Shown: positions 21,573 through 30,940, counted from the first letter of the stretch. The stretch is DNA of 42,407 nucleotides from an uncultured Bacteroidales bacterium (GCA_937910305.1 CALEPS010000054.1:1-42407); one strand, 5' to 3'. Translations and numbers: made by a program. Notes: a model not told the origin generated them from the sequence alone.

Positions 21573-23555
21573 ATGTTCAGAAAACTTACATCACAAGAGA
21601 TTGCACAGTTGGAGTCGCAGGGATGCAGCGCAGAGAACTGGGCGGAAGTGGAGGTGGCGGAAGCGTTCGATGCGCAGTACGTGCGCAACACACGCTTCTC
21701 GGGTCACAACCGTATAGGTGTCTTCCGCCGCCAGATAGAGATGCCTGGAGGCTTGAAGGTGCATTCCGGCATCTATAATGCGACGCTCCACAACGTGGAG
21801 GTAGGCGACGATGCGCACCTGTACAATATCCATAATTATATCGCGAACTACCGTATCGGCCGCGAGACCTGCATTGAGAATGTTAATGCGATTCTGGTGG
21901 ACGGCAAGACGACCTTCGGTAACGGCGTGCGTGTGCCGGTGATGAACGAAGGCGGCGGACGCGAGATCCCTATTTTCAACGAGTTAAGCGCCAGCCTGGC
22001 ATATATCCTGACGCTCTACCGCCACCGCCCGGAGATGATTCATGAGGTGGAACGGCTGATTGATGAATATGCAGAGCACCAGGCTTCCGAGGTAGGTTAT
22101 ATAGGCGACCATGTGCGGATTCTGAACTGCGGTTCGATCAAGAATGTGAAGGTAGGCGATTTCGCCGAACTGGTGGGAGTGAGCCGGCTGAAAAACGGTA
22201 CGGTCAACTCCAACGAGCATGCGCCTGTCCGTCTTGGGAGCGGTGTCAAATGTGTGAATTTCATCATCGCTTCGGGCGTTGAGATAGGCGACAGTACGTT
22301 GGTGGACAAATGCTTTGTGGGACAGGGCTGTGTCTTCGACAAGCACTACTCGGCTGGCGAGAGTCTGTTCTTCAGCAACTGCCAGGGTATGCACGGAGAG
22401 GCATGCGCCATCTTCGCCGGACCGTACACCGTGACGCACCATAAGAGCACGCTTCTGATAGCGGGTATGTTCTCGTTCCTGAATGCCGGATCGGGTTCCA
22501 ACCAGAGTAACCATATGTACAAACTGGGTCCGATCCATCAGGGAGTGGCGGAGCGCGGCGCGAAGACGACCAGCGACAGTTATCTGCTCTGGCCTTCCAA
22601 GATCGGTGCGTTCAGTCTGGTTATGGGACGTCATACCCACCATGCGGACACCTCCGAACTGCCGTTCTCGTATCTGATAGAGAACAACAGCGAGAGTTAT
22701 CTGGTGCCCGGCGCCAACCTGCGTACCGTAGGTACGATCCGTGATGCGCAGAAATGGCCGAAGCGCGACAACAGAAAGGATCCGCATAAGATAGACCAGA
22801 TCAATTTCAACCTCCTGAGCCCGTACACGGTGCAGAAGATGTGGCGAGGCCGCGAGGTGCTGAACGAGCTGCAGGCGCTGAGCGGTGAGAACACCGATGT
22901 CTATGGCTATCGTAACTGCAAGATCCGCAACTCGTCGCTGCGCCACGGCAGGGAGTTATATACAATAGGCATCCAGAAGTTCTTGGGCAACAGCCTGATC
23001 AGCCGTCTGGAGCAGAAAGAGTGGCATACCCTCGCAGAGATACGCGCAGCGCTTCGTCCGGACAGCCGGGTCGGACTGGGAGACTGGGTGGATCTGGCAG
23101 GACTGATAGCTCCGAAGAGCGAAGTGTCGGTTCTGCTCGATGATATCGAGAAAGGACACATGACGCTGGAGGACATCCAGACCCGTCTGGTGCAGATGCA
23201 TGCGAACTACTATTCATACGAATGGACCTGGGCGCAGGATAAGCTGGAGCAGGTGTGGGGATGCAGCGTGGAAGAGGTGTCGCTGGAGCAGATCCGCATG
23301 ACCGTAAACCAATGGCGCGAAGCTGTGGTGAACCTGGACCGCATGGTCTATAACGACGCACGGAAAGAGTTCGACCTCAACAGCCAGACGGGCTTCGGCG
23401 TGGACGGAGACCGCGAACAAGCGGAAGCGGATTTCGAAGAAGTGCGCGGTAGCTTTGAGTCCAATTCATTTGTCAAAGCAGTGCTGGAACATATCGAACG
23501 CAAGTCGGCTCTTGGAAACAAGATTCTGGAGAAATTAGAGAATGTCAGAGGCTAA
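21573..23555 (+). CDS. DUF4954 family protein (left-handed beta-helix)
   Basis: 660 aa. I recognise the Bacteroidota family DUF4954: RKLTSQEIAQLESQGCSAENW at the start, FSGHNRIGVF, HNYIANYRIG, NEGGGREIPIFNELSASLAYI, GPIHQGVAERGAKTTSDSYLLWPSKIGAFSLVMGRH and ENNSESYLVPGANLRTVGTIRDAQKWPKRD. Residues about 35-340 carry hexapeptide-like repeats (VEVGDDAHLYN, VKVGDFAELVG, VEIGDSTLVDKCFVGQG), as in UDP-sugar acyl- or uridylyltransferases. The function of the family is unknown to me; a sugar-nucleotide role is only an inference. The last 14 nt overlap rnz. Confidence 0.88.
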   Translation: MFRKLTSQEIAQLESQGCSAENWAEVEVAEAFDAQYVRNTRFSGHNRIGVFRRQIEMPGGLKVHSGIYNATLHNVEVGDDAHLYNIHNYIANYRIGRETCIENVNAILVDGKTTFGNGVRVPVMNEGGGREIPIFNELSASLAYILTLYRHRPEMIHEVERLIDEYAEHQASEVGYIGDHVRILNCGSIKNVKVGDFAELVGVSRLKNGTVNSNEHAPVRLGSGVKCVNFIIASGVEIGDSTLVDKCFVGQGCVFDKHYSAGESLFFSNCQGMHGEACAIFAGPYTVTHHKSTLLIAGMFSFLNAGSGSNQSNHMYKLGPIHQGVAERGAKTTSDSYLLWPSKIGAFSLVMGRHTHHADTSELPFSYLIENNSESYLVPGANLRTVGTIRDAQKWPKRDNRKDPHKIDQINFNLLSPYTVQKMWRGREVLNELQALSGENTDVYGYRNCKIRNSSLRHGRELYTIGIQKFLGNSLISRLEQKEWHTLAEIRAALRPDSRVGLGDWVDLAGLIAPKSEVSVLLDDIEKGHMTLEDIQTRLVQMHANYYSYEWTWAQDKLEQVWGCSVEEVSLEQIRMTVNQWREAVVNLDRMVYNDARKEFDLNSQTGFGVDGDREQAEADFEEVRGSFESNSFVKAVLEHIERKSALGNKILEKLENVRG

Positions 23556-24351
23556 ACTGACCATATTAGGTTGCGGCAGTGCCAAGCCGACCAAGACCAC
23601 TTCCCCTTCCGGGCAGTGGCTGGACCTATGCGACAAGTCGTTCTTGATCGACTGCGGCGAAGGAGTGCTGCTGACGATGCAGAAACTGGGTCTGCGGACG
23701 GGAAGACTGTATAACATCTTCATCTCCCATCTGCACGGAGACCATTGTTTCGGTCTGATAGGTCTGTTGACGACGCTCGCGATGCTCAAACGCACGCAGC
23801 CGATGCATATCTATGCGCATCGGGATCTGGAGAAACTGCTGACACCGCTGCTGAACTACCATTGCGGAGACCGCCTGTACGACATCGTCTTTCATCCGAT
23901 CAACCCGCGCAAGCATGAAGTGATTTACGAGGACCGCACGGTCAGCGTGGAGACCGTTCCGCTGAAACATAGTGTTCCTACCTGCGGTTTCCTCTTCAAG
24001 GAGACGCGGCGTAAGATGGCGGAAGACGGCTCTTTCTACTATCTGACGCGCAAACGGTATGCCTACTGCTCGGACACGATGTACAGCGAGAAAATAGTGC
24101 CGATTATTGAAGGAGTAGAGACGCTCTATCACGAATCGACCTTCCTGCAGGAGATGGAGGTGCGGAGCAAGGAAGTGATGCACTCCACGGCGGCGCAGGC
24201 AGCTAAAATCGCTTCGCTGGCAAAGGCGGGCAAACTGATTCTGGGACATTACTCCGCACGCGTGGAGGACCATAGTCTGTTTCTTCAGGAAGCCCAACCG
24301 GTGTTCGGGAACACGGTTCTGGCGGAGGAGAACGATGTTATAGAGTTGTAA
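23542..24351 (+). CDS. rnz: Ribonuclease Z-like metallo-beta-lactamase
   Basis: 269 aa, shorter than the usual ~305. RNase Z removes 3' trailers from tRNA precursors that lack encoded CCA, as four of the five tRNAs here do. Motifs: LGCGSAKPTKTTSPSGQWL, SHLHGDHCFGLIGLL (zinc motif II), LKHSVPTCGFLFKE, YCSDTMYSE, YHESTF and LILGHYSAR (distal zinc His). The start ATG 23542 lies inside the DUF4954 gene end, implying coupling. The 28-bp gap to radA is one 7-bp array. Confidence 0.88.
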   Translation: MSEAKLTILGCGSAKPTKTTSPSGQWLDLCDKSFLIDCGEGVLLTMQKLGLRTGRLYNIFISHLHGDHCFGLIGLLTTLAMLKRTQPMHIYAHRDLEKLLTPLLNYHCGDRLYDIVFHPINPRKHEVIYEDRTVSVETVPLKHSVPTCGFLFKETRRKMAEDGSFYYLTRKRYAYCSDTMYSEKIVPIIEGVETLYHESTFLQEMEVRSKEVMHSTAAQAAKIASLAKAGKLILGHYSARVEDHSLFLQEAQPVFGNTVLAEENDVIEL

Positions 24352-24379
24352 ATCACCAATCACCAATCACCAGTCACCA
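24352..24379. repeat. 7-bp array that exactly fills the rnz-radA gap
   Basis: atcacca, atcacca, atcacca, gtcacca: first base after the rnz stop to last base before the radA ATG. Confidence 0.95.
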
Positions 24380-25753
24380 ATGGCAAAAGCAACCATTCAA
24401 TATGTATGCTCATCCTGCGGCGCCAAAGCCCCGCAGTTGCTGGGTCGCTGTCCCGTCTGCGGCGAATGGGGTACGTATGAGGAGGAAATCATACAGCCGG
24501 GCGGCCATACGGCAAAGCGGTCCTATAGCGCAAGCGGTCTTTCCGCCCAAGGCAGTCAGCCCCGACGCCTTCAGGAGGTCGAGGCCTCAGAAGAGATGCG
24601 GATTGACATGCATAACGGCGAGCTGAACCGCGTGCTGGGCGGCGGTCTGGTTCCGGGAAGCCTGGTGCTGTTGGGCGGAGAACCCGGAATAGGCAAGTCC
24701 ACTCTCGCGCTGCAAGTGCTGATGCAGATGGGAGAACGCCGGACTTTCTATGCTTCCGGCGAAGAGAGCGTGCGCCAGCTCAAACTGCGCGCGGAGCGTC
24801 TGGCAGGCGACGCAGAGAACCTATATATATCCTCCGAGACCTCGCTGGAGAGGATCCTGGACCAGGTGAAAGAGATAGAGCCGGAGGTGGTGGTGATCGA
24901 TTCAATCCAGACGATAGGCACCGAGGCTGTAGAGGCAACGATCGGTTCGCTGAGTCAGGTGCGCGAGTGTGCGGCGCGGATACTGGAGTTTGCGAAGACA
25001 CGCAATATCCCCTTCTTTATCATCGGACATATCAACAAAGAAGGTTCGCTGGCGGGGCCTAAAGTGCTGGAGCATATAGTGGACACCGTGCTGCAGTTTG
25101 AGGGCGACCAGCAATATATGTACCGCATCCTGCGCGCCCAGAAGAACCGCTTCGGCTCCACGTCCGAACTGGGTATTTACGAGATGCGTGCGGACGGTTT
25201 GCGCGAGGTGAGCAACCCTTCGGAACTGTTGCTCTCCACGGCGCGCGAAGGTCTCTCGGGCATAGCGATAGCGGCGGCGGTAGAGGGTGTGCGGCCGTTC
25301 CTCATCGAGGTGCAGGCGCTCGTCTCGTCCGCGGCGTACGGTACTCCGCAGCGTTCGTCCACGGGTTTTGACGGACGGAGACTGAATATGCTGCTGGCGG
25401 TATTGGAGAAAAGGGTAGGGTTCAAGTTGCTGCAAAAAGACGTGTTCCTCAATATAGCGGGCGGTCTGCGTGTGCAGGATCCGGCGATAGACCTGGCGGT
25501 TCTGGCAGCCGTGCTGAGCAGCAATATGGACATAGCGTTAGACGCAGGAACATGTCTGTGCGGAGAAGTGGGACTGGCGGGAGAGATACGTCCGGTAACG
25601 CGTATCGAACAGCGTATCTCCGAGGCGCAGAAACTGGGCTTCAAAAGGATCCTGATACCTGCTGACCAGAAGATAGACACCCATCGCTTTGCGATAGAGG
25701 TGGTGCCGGTGAAGAAAGTGACGGACGCGTTCCGGACGCTGATCAAAAGTTGA
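24380..25753 (+). CDS. radA: DNA repair protein RadA
   Basis: 457 aa, normal length. N-terminal C4 zinc finger (YVCSSCGAKAPQLLGRCPVCGEWG), RecA-like ATPase with Walker A GGEPGIGKST, Walker B VVVIDSIQT, the RadA-specific KNRFGS motif and a C-terminal Lon-protease-like domain (AALSSNMDIALD, GEVGLAGEIRPV). Processes branched recombination intermediates in the cytoplasm. Its TGA overlaps the TTG start of the DUF6089 gene. Confidence 0.97.
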   Translation: MAKATIQYVCSSCGAKAPQLLGRCPVCGEWGTYEEEIIQPGGHTAKRSYSASGLSAQGSQPRRLQEVEASEEMRIDMHNGELNRVLGGGLVPGSLVLLGGEPGIGKSTLALQVLMQMGERRTFYASGEESVRQLKLRAERLAGDAENLYISSETSLERILDQVKEIEPEVVVIDSIQTIGTEAVEATIGSLSQVRECAARILEFAKTRNIPFFIIGHINKEGSLAGPKVLEHIVDTVLQFEGDQQYMYRILRAQKNRFGSTSELGIYEMRADGLREVSNPSELLLSTAREGLSGIAIAAAVEGVRPFLIEVQALVSSAAYGTPQRSSTGFDGRRLNMLLAVLEKRVGFKLLQKDVFLNIAGGLRVQDPAIDLAVLAAVLSSNMDIALDAGTCLCGEVGLAGEIRPVTRIEQRISEAQKLGFKRILIPADQKIDTHRFAIEVVPVKKVTDAFRTLIKS

Positions 25754-26469
25754 AAGGCGAAGATTTGAAAGAAAACAAAATACATAGTTGGCTCGCGGTG
25801 GCATTGTTTTTGTGCATGGGGCTTAGTGCTTATGCGCAGGGTCAGCCGTACCTGTGCGAGATAGGGCTCCAGGGCGGCTGCGGCTATTATGTGGGTGATG
25901 CCGCTCAGCATATATTCATGCACCCGCGCGAAGCATACGGGGTGCATTTCCGGTATAAGTTCACCAAACGCTGGGCGATACAGGCTAAGGTTTCCGGCCA
26001 GCGCATTACCGGATACGACTATACGATGGACGGCCGTAAACTGGACACCAAATGGCAGAACCAACTGATCAATGTGGATGTGATGGCGGAGTTTAACTTC
26101 TTCCGTTTCGGGGAAGCGAATAGATACGACAAGCGTATCAAACCCTACACGCCTTATATCTTCTTGGGAATAGGAGCGGGTGTCTATGGCGCGAACGGAG
26201 AGAACAAACCGATATTTAATCATGCAATGGCCTATATCCCGCTGGGCGTAGGATTCAAATGGAAATTCCACGACTGCGTAGGGCTGAACATAGCATGGCA
26301 ACATAATATTTACATGGCGGATAACCTGGAGAGCCGCGAGTCGCTGGATAACAAATACCAGATGAACGGCTGGAACTGGATGAACTGCGACTTGACAGGA
26401 ATGCTGACCGCCGGTATCGTTTTTGAGTTCGGCAGGGCAAAGGCACCATGCCGTATATGCAATTGGTAG
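25750..26469 (+). CDS. DUF6089-type outer-membrane beta-barrel protein
   Basis: 239 aa. No ATG lies before residue 24, and that one would remove the signal peptide, so the start is TTG 25750 (overlapping the radA stop) or TTG 25765. Signal segment IHSWLAVALFLCMGLSAYAQ. Barrel-like alternating strands: IGLQGGCGYYVGDA, YGVHFRYKFTKRWAIQAKVSG, YTPYIFLGIGAGVYG, PLGVGFKWKF, LTAGIVFEFGR. This protein is regularly found upstream of uppS and bamA in Bacteroidales, and the same order is seen here. Function unknown; location suggests a link to outer-membrane assembly. Confidence 0.85.
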   Translation: MKGEDLKENKIHSWLAVALFLCMGLSAYAQGQPYLCEIGLQGGCGYYVGDAAQHIFMHPREAYGVHFRYKFTKRWAIQAKVSGQRITGYDYTMDGRKLDTKWQNQLINVDVMAEFNFFRFGEANRYDKRIKPYTPYIFLGIGAGVYGANGENKPIFNHAMAYIPLGVGFKWKFHDCVGLNIAWQHNIYMADNLESRESLDNKYQMNGWNWMNCDLTGMLTAGIVFEFGRAKAPCRICNW

Positions 26470-26472
26470 AAA

Positions 26473-27213
26473 ATGGATTATAAAACTCAGATAGACAAAT
26501 CGCGCTTGCCTCGCCATATTGCCATCATCATGGATGGTAACGGCAGGTGGGCAAAGAAACAAGGGCTGGCGCGCATGTTCGGTCACAGACAGGGCGTGGA
26601 GACAGTGCATAACATCACTGTCGCCGCGACCAAGTTGGGCGTCGAGTACCTGACGCTCTATACTTTCTCGACCGAGAACTGGAACCGGCCCAAGGAAGAA
26701 GTGGATGCGCTGATGACGCTCCTGGTGGACACGATCGCCAAAGAGACTCCGACGCTGATGAACAACAACGTGCGGCTGACCATGATAGGTGATATTGACC
26801 GTCTGCCGGAGGGCACGAGACAGAAGTTCCTTGGCTGCATCGACCAGACGAGCCATAATACCGGTCTGACCATGATCCTGGCGCTCAGCTATTCAGCGCG
26901 CTGGGAGATCACGGAAGCGGTGCGCAAGGCTGTGGCGCTGGCGCAGAAAGGCTCTCTGCGGGAGGAGGAAGTGAACGAGCAACTGGTCAGTTCGCTCATG
27001 ACGACAGATGCTGTTCCCGACCCGGACCTGCTGATCCGGACGAGCGGGGAGTATCGTATCAGCAACTTCCTGTTATGGCAACTGGCTTACAGCGAGCTGT
27101 ATTTTACGGATTGCCTGTGGCCGGAGTTTACGGAGGAAGAGTTTTATAAAGCCATTGTGGATTACCAGAAACGTGAAAGAAGATTCGGGAAAACGAGTGA
27201 ACAGATTCATTAA
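26473..27213 (+). CDS. uppS: Isoprenyl transferase (undecaprenyl diphosphate synthase)
   Basis: 246 aa. Condenses farnesyl diphosphate with isopentenyl diphosphates to undecaprenyl diphosphate, the lipid carrier for cell-wall glycans. Catalytic motif HIAIIMDGNGRWAKKQG (Asp at about residue 19), then GHRQGVETV, TLYTFSTENWNRPKEEV and the signature DLLIRTSGEYRISNFLLW with AYSELYFTDCLWPEF. The end overlaps the probable bamA start by 17 nt. Confidence 0.97.
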   Translation: MDYKTQIDKSRLPRHIAIIMDGNGRWAKKQGLARMFGHRQGVETVHNITVAATKLGVEYLTLYTFSTENWNRPKEEVDALMTLLVDTIAKETPTLMNNNVRLTMIGDIDRLPEGTRQKFLGCIDQTSHNTGLTMILALSYSARWEITEAVRKAVALAQKGSLREEEVNEQLVSSLMTTDAVPDPDLLIRTSGEYRISNFLLWQLAYSELYFTDCLWPEFTEEEFYKAIVDYQKRERRFGKTSEQIH

Positions 27214-29761
27214 TATTATATTATTCTTGCTGTTCAGTCTCGGCGTTTTTGCGCAGGAGATTGAATACGGCATGACGCGCAAGACCTACGAGATAGCCGG
27301 CATAGCGGTAGAGGGTGCGGACAGCTACGAGGATTTCGTACTTATCGGCTTCTCCGGCTTGGCTGTGGGAGACAAGATAGAAGTACCGGGCGACCAGATC
27401 ACCAAAGCGATCAAACGCTTCTGGAAACAGGGGCTGTTCTCCAATGTAAAGATCAAAGCAAGCAAGATAGAGGGCAACAAGATCTGGCTCGTCATCGAGT
27501 TGGAGCAGCGTCCGCGTATCAGCGAAGTGAGATATGAGGGACTGAAGAAGAGCGAGAAAGAGGATGTGGAGGTAAAAGCCGGAATCCGCCAGGGCTCGCA
27601 GATGACGCCGAACCTCGAGGACCACGCCAAGACCGTGATTAAGAAGTATTTTGCGGAGAAAGGTTTCCATAATGCCGAGGTGCATGTGATGCAGCGCAAC
27701 GACCCCGACCACCCGGGATACGTGCGGGTGCTGGTGGCGGTGGATAAGAAAGCCAAAACCAAGGTGGGGAAAATATACATCACCGGCAACAAAGCGCTCA
27801 CGGACCTCCAGATCAACAAGGCGATGAAGAAGACGAATGACAACAACATCATCAACCTCTTCCGCACCAAGAAATTCGTCACCGAGGAGTATGAGAAAGA
27901 CAAACAGGCGGTGATCGAGAAATACAACGAGTACGGCTACCGGGACGCTTATATCGTGGCGGACTCGGTGGTACCCAACCCGGAGGATCCGACCCGCGTG
28001 GATGTATATATGACCATCAGCGAGGGCGATAAATACTACGTCCGCTCGGTCAAATGGGTGGGAAACACCGTCTATCCGTACGAACTGCTGGACGCTACGC
28101 TGGGTGTCAAACCGGGCGATGTCTATAACCTCAAGACCCTCAATGACCGTCTGACGAACGACGATGACGCGGTCTCCAAACTCTATACCGACCGCGGATA
28201 TCTGTTCTTCAACGTAGAGCCGGTGGAGGTGAATGTGGAGAACGACTCCATTGATTTCGAGATGCGGATGTACGAGGGCAAGCCGGCGACGATCAACAAT
28301 ATCAAGATTGTCGGTAACACGCGTGTGTACGAACATGTCGTGCGCCGTGAGTTATATACCAAGCCGGGCCAGCTCTACTCCCAGTCCGATATCATGCGTT
28401 CGCTCCGTGAGTTGGCGCAGATGGGACATTTCGACCAGGAGAAACTGGTGCCGGACATCCAGCCGAACCCGGAGGAAGGAACGGTGGATATTACCTATCA
28501 GCTGGAGACCAAGTCGTCCGACCAGATTGAGTTCTCCCTGGGATGGGGCGCTACGGGTCTGGTGGGCTCGTTAGGTTTGAAGTTCACCAATTTCGCTATC
28601 CAGAATCTCTTTAACAAGAAATCATACCGCATAGTGCCGCAGGGCGAAGGACAGACCTTCTCTATTAACGCGCGTACGAACGGTATTTATTATACCTCCG
28701 CTTCGATCTCCTTCCTGGAGCCGTGGCTCGGCGGCAAACGGCCGAACAGCCTCTCCGCAAGTATCTATTTCGCCAACCAGACCGGCTATTCCAGCCGTTA
28801 CCAGAAGGCGTACCAGAACCTCTATAACACCTATTCCAACTATTACTACTATTCCGGCAACAGCAATTATTACCAGCAGCTGGCGGAGTCGGAAGCCGAC
28901 AAGGACAAATACCTCCGTACTTTCGGTGTCTCTATCGGTTATGGAAAACGTCTGCGCTGGCCGGATGACTATTTCACGTTCTACGGCGAGTTGAGCTACC
29001 AGATGTATATGATGAAGGACTGGCCCTACCTGCTCATCTCGGACGGTACGAGCCATAACCTCGCGCTGAACCTCCAGATATCCCGTTCCTCTATCGACAA
29101 CCCGATCTACACGCGCCGCGGAAGCCAGTTCACCCTCGGACTCAAGATCACGCCGCCTTGGTCGCTGTTTAACGGCAAGGACTACTCGCAGATGACTACC
29201 TCGGAGAAATACCATCTGATAGAATACCACAAGTGGAAGTTCTCCGGCAAGGTCTTCACGCCGCTTACCAAGGATAGCAAACTGGTGCTCATGACGCGTG
29301 CCGAGTTCGGCTATCTGGGACATTATAATATCAACGCCAAATCGCCGTTCGAGTCGTTCTATATGGGAGGTGACGGTATGTCCAGTTATACCAGTTATTC
29401 CACGGAATATGTGGCGATGCGTGGTTATTCCTCCGGCTCGCTGACGCCTTACGATATAGCTACGGGGCGTAACATGGGTTACCTCTATAATAAGTTTACG
29501 ATGGAGCTGCGCTATCCTATCTCGCTGGAGCAGAACGCCACTATCTGGGCGCACGCCTTCATCGAGGCGGGTAACTGTTTCTCGGATATAAGAGATTATA
29601 ATCCGTTTAACCTCAAGCGTTCCGCCGGTGTCGGAGTTCGTATCTTCCTGCCGATGTTCGGTCTCCTCGGTATTGACTGGGGTTGGGGATTCGACGAGAT
29701 CAACGGGTCCAAGCAATATGGCGGCAGCCAGTTCCATTTCGTCCTCGGACAAGAGTTATAA
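27197..29761 (+). CDS. bamA: Outer-membrane assembly factor BamA
   Basis: 854 aa from GTG 27197, chosen because VNRFINIILFLLFSLGVFAQ is a good signal peptide; the GTG at 27155 would add 14 residues with no signal character, and no ATG is available. Five POTRA-type repeats span about residues 25-420 (ISEVRYEGLKKSEKEDVEVKAGI, KTKVGKIYITGNKALTDLQI, YYVRSVKWVGNTVYP, ATINNIKIVGNTRVYEHVVRRELYTKPGQLYS). An Omp85 barrel follows (EFSLGWGATGLVGSLGLKF, RRGSQFTLGLKITPP, VAMRGYSSGSLTPYD, LPMFGLLGIDWGWGFD). Folds and inserts outer-membrane proteins. The Skp chaperone genes follow. Confidence 0.97.
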   Translation: MNRFINIILFLLFSLGVFAQEIEYGMTRKTYEIAGIAVEGADSYEDFVLIGFSGLAVGDKIEVPGDQITKAIKRFWKQGLFSNVKIKASKIEGNKIWLVIELEQRPRISEVRYEGLKKSEKEDVEVKAGIRQGSQMTPNLEDHAKTVIKKYFAEKGFHNAEVHVMQRNDPDHPGYVRVLVAVDKKAKTKVGKIYITGNKALTDLQINKAMKKTNDNNIINLFRTKKFVTEEYEKDKQAVIEKYNEYGYRDAYIVADSVVPNPEDPTRVDVYMTISEGDKYYVRSVKWVGNTVYPYELLDATLGVKPGDVYNLKTLNDRLTNDDDAVSKLYTDRGYLFFNVEPVEVNVENDSIDFEMRMYEGKPATINNIKIVGNTRVYEHVVRRELYTKPGQLYSQSDIMRSLRELAQMGHFDQEKLVPDIQPNPEEGTVDITYQLETKSSDQIEFSLGWGATGLVGSLGLKFTNFAIQNLFNKKSYRIVPQGEGQTFSINARTNGIYYTSASISFLEPWLGGKRPNSLSASIYFANQTGYSSRYQKAYQNLYNTYSNYYYYSGNSNYYQQLAESEADKDKYLRTFGVSIGYGKRLRWPDDYFTFYGELSYQMYMMKDWPYLLISDGTSHNLALNLQISRSSIDNPIYTRRGSQFTLGLKITPPWSLFNGKDYSQMTTSEKYHLIEYHKWKFSGKVFTPLTKDSKLVLMTRAEFGYLGHYNINAKSPFESFYMGGDGMSSYTSYSTEYVAMRGYSSGSLTPYDIATGRNMGYLYNKFTMELRYPISLEQNATIWAHAFIEAGNCFSDIRDYNPFNLKRSAGVGVRIFLPMFGLLGIDWGWGFDEINGSKQYGGSQFHFVLGQEL

Positions 29762-29807
29762 ATGTGATTATGTATAAATGTGAAAATATGAAAATGAGTA
29801 AATTTCT
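29760..29807. repeat. 8-bp array supplying the bamA stop and ompH start
   Basis: aaatgtga, ttatgtat, aaatgtga, aaatatga, aaatgagt, aaatttct. The first unit begins in the bamA TAA; the fourth and fifth contain the ATGs of the next gene. Confidence 0.88.
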
Positions 29808-30345
29808 CCCTCCCTTGAGGGGAGGGGTGGGGAGGGGTTTCCTCCTCATTTTCACCGCTTTGATGCTTTGTGGCACAACTTTTGCTAAGGATCAGTCGAT
29901 AGCCTATATCGACATGGCGTATATATTGAAAAACCTGCCGCAGTATGAGCAGGCGAACGAGCAACTCTCCATGCTCTCCAAACGCTGGCAGAAGGAGATC
30001 GACGCCGCGCAACAGGAAGCGCGTGTCATGACTACCAACTACCAGACCGAGCAGATCTTCCTCTCCGAAGCCATGAGGCGCGAACGCGAACAGGAGATCG
30101 TCAAAAAGGAACAGGAGGTGCTGGAGCTCAAACGCAAGTATTTCGGCCAGGAGGGCGAACTGTATAAGAAACGCGAGGCACTCATCAAACCCATACAGGA
30201 CGAGATATATAATGCTATCCAGGATCTGGCTTCCGAGAAGCGGATCGATGTGGTCAAAGACCGTTCTGCAGACCCGGCGCTCATATACATGTCCTCCAAA
30301 CTGGACGTCTCCGACCAGGTGTTGAGTAAGCTTGGCGCGAAGTGA
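29788..30345 (+). CDS. OmpH/Skp-family periplasmic chaperone with element in the signal peptide
   Basis: 185 aa from ATG 29788 (or 183 from 29794). Skp-type chaperones hold unfolded outer-membrane proteins for BamA. Mature part: KDQSIAYIDMAYILKNLPQYEQANEQL, a long helical coiled coil (residues about 60-140, KRWQKEIDAAQQEARVMTT, LKRKYFGQEGELYKKREALI), then IYNAIQDLASEKRIDVVKDRSADPALIYMS. Oddity: the signal peptide has a palindromic element (LPPLRGGVGRG) between its N-terminal MKMSKF and the hydrophobic core LLIFTALMLCGTTFA. Confidence 0.9.
   Translation: MKMSKFLPPLRGGVGRGFLLIFTALMLCGTTFAKDQSIAYIDMAYILKNLPQYEQANEQLSMLSKRWQKEIDAAQQEARVMTTNYQTEQIFLSEAMRREREQEIVKKEQEVLELKRKYFGQEGELYKKREALIKPIQDEIYNAIQDLASEKRIDVVKDRSADPALIYMSSKLDVSDQVLSKLGAK
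29807..29842. repeat. Palindromic element family 1 in a signal peptide
   Basis: CCCTCCC-ttgag-GGGAGGG type core (about 29808-29826), followed by gtggggaggggtttcc. It is read in a different frame from the murI copy (PPLRGG). Confidence 0.88.
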
Positions 30346-30361
30346 CGTATATCGAAATCAG

Positions 30362-30416
30362 ACTAACGAGACACTATCGAGACACTAACGAACCGAGAGT
30401 GTTACGGGAGTAATAC
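30362..30416. repeat. 11-bp degenerate array between the ompH genes
   Basis: actaacgagac, actatcgagac, actaacgaacc, gagagtgttac, gggagtaatac. Weaker 11-bp register may continue to the next ATG. Confidence 0.75.
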
Positions 30417-30448
30417 GAGAGAAAACAATAACAAAATAATACAAAACA

Positions 30449-30940
30449 ATGAGAAAATTTATTATTACAATCATGCTGGCGTTGCCTATGCTTGCCGCCG
30501 CACAGAAATTCGGTCACGTTAACACCCAGGAAGTATTCTCGCAAATGCCGGAAGTGGCCCAAGTGAAATCGAAGATGGACACCATCAATTCGCAGTATGA
30601 GAACCAACTGGCGTCCATGAACGAGGAAATCCAGAAGAAGTACCAGGACTACCAGGCGCAAGAGGCTACCATGGCGGATGCTGTGAAGCAGATTCGTCAG
30701 CAGGAGTTGCAGGAGATGCAGCAGCGTATCCAGCTTTTCTATCAGACTGCAGAGCAGGACATCCAGAAGAAACAGCAGGAACTGATCGCTCCGGTGCATG
30801 AGAAAATGGCAAAGGCTATCAAGGCTGTCGGTGATCGCGAAGGATACACCTATATCTTCGACACCTCTTCCTTGGTGCATATCGGTGCAGACGCCATCGA
30901 TGCTACGCCCGCTGTCAAAAAAGAATTGGGTATTAAATAA
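30449..30940 (+). CDS. OmpH/Skp-family periplasmic chaperone, second copy
   Basis: 163 aa. Signal peptide MRKFIITIMLALPMLAAAQ, mature start KFGHVNTQEVFSQMPEVAQVKSKMD (the usual Skp N-terminal beta-strand). Long coiled coil (residues about 40-120, rich in Q, K, E: ENQLASMNEEIQKKYQDYQ), then KAIKAVGDREGYTYIFDTSSL. Tandem ompH genes after bamA are normal in Bacteroidales. Confidence 0.95.
   Translation: MRKFIITIMLALPMLAAAQKFGHVNTQEVFSQMPEVAQVKSKMDTINSQYENQLASMNEEIQKKYQDYQAQEATMADAVKQIRQQELQEMQQRIQLFYQTAEQDIQKKQQELIAPVHEKMAKAIKAVGDREGYTYIFDTSSLVHIGADAIDATPAVKKELGIK

Noticed and set aside
25177..26856. 559-aa minus-strand frame across radA, DUF6089 and uppS
   Set aside because: It spans three well-supported plus-strand genes and has no recognisable domain; an effect of GC-rich codon positions.
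28622..29752. 376-aa minus-strand frame inside bamA
   Set aside because: Antisense of the BamA barrel; no start context or domain.
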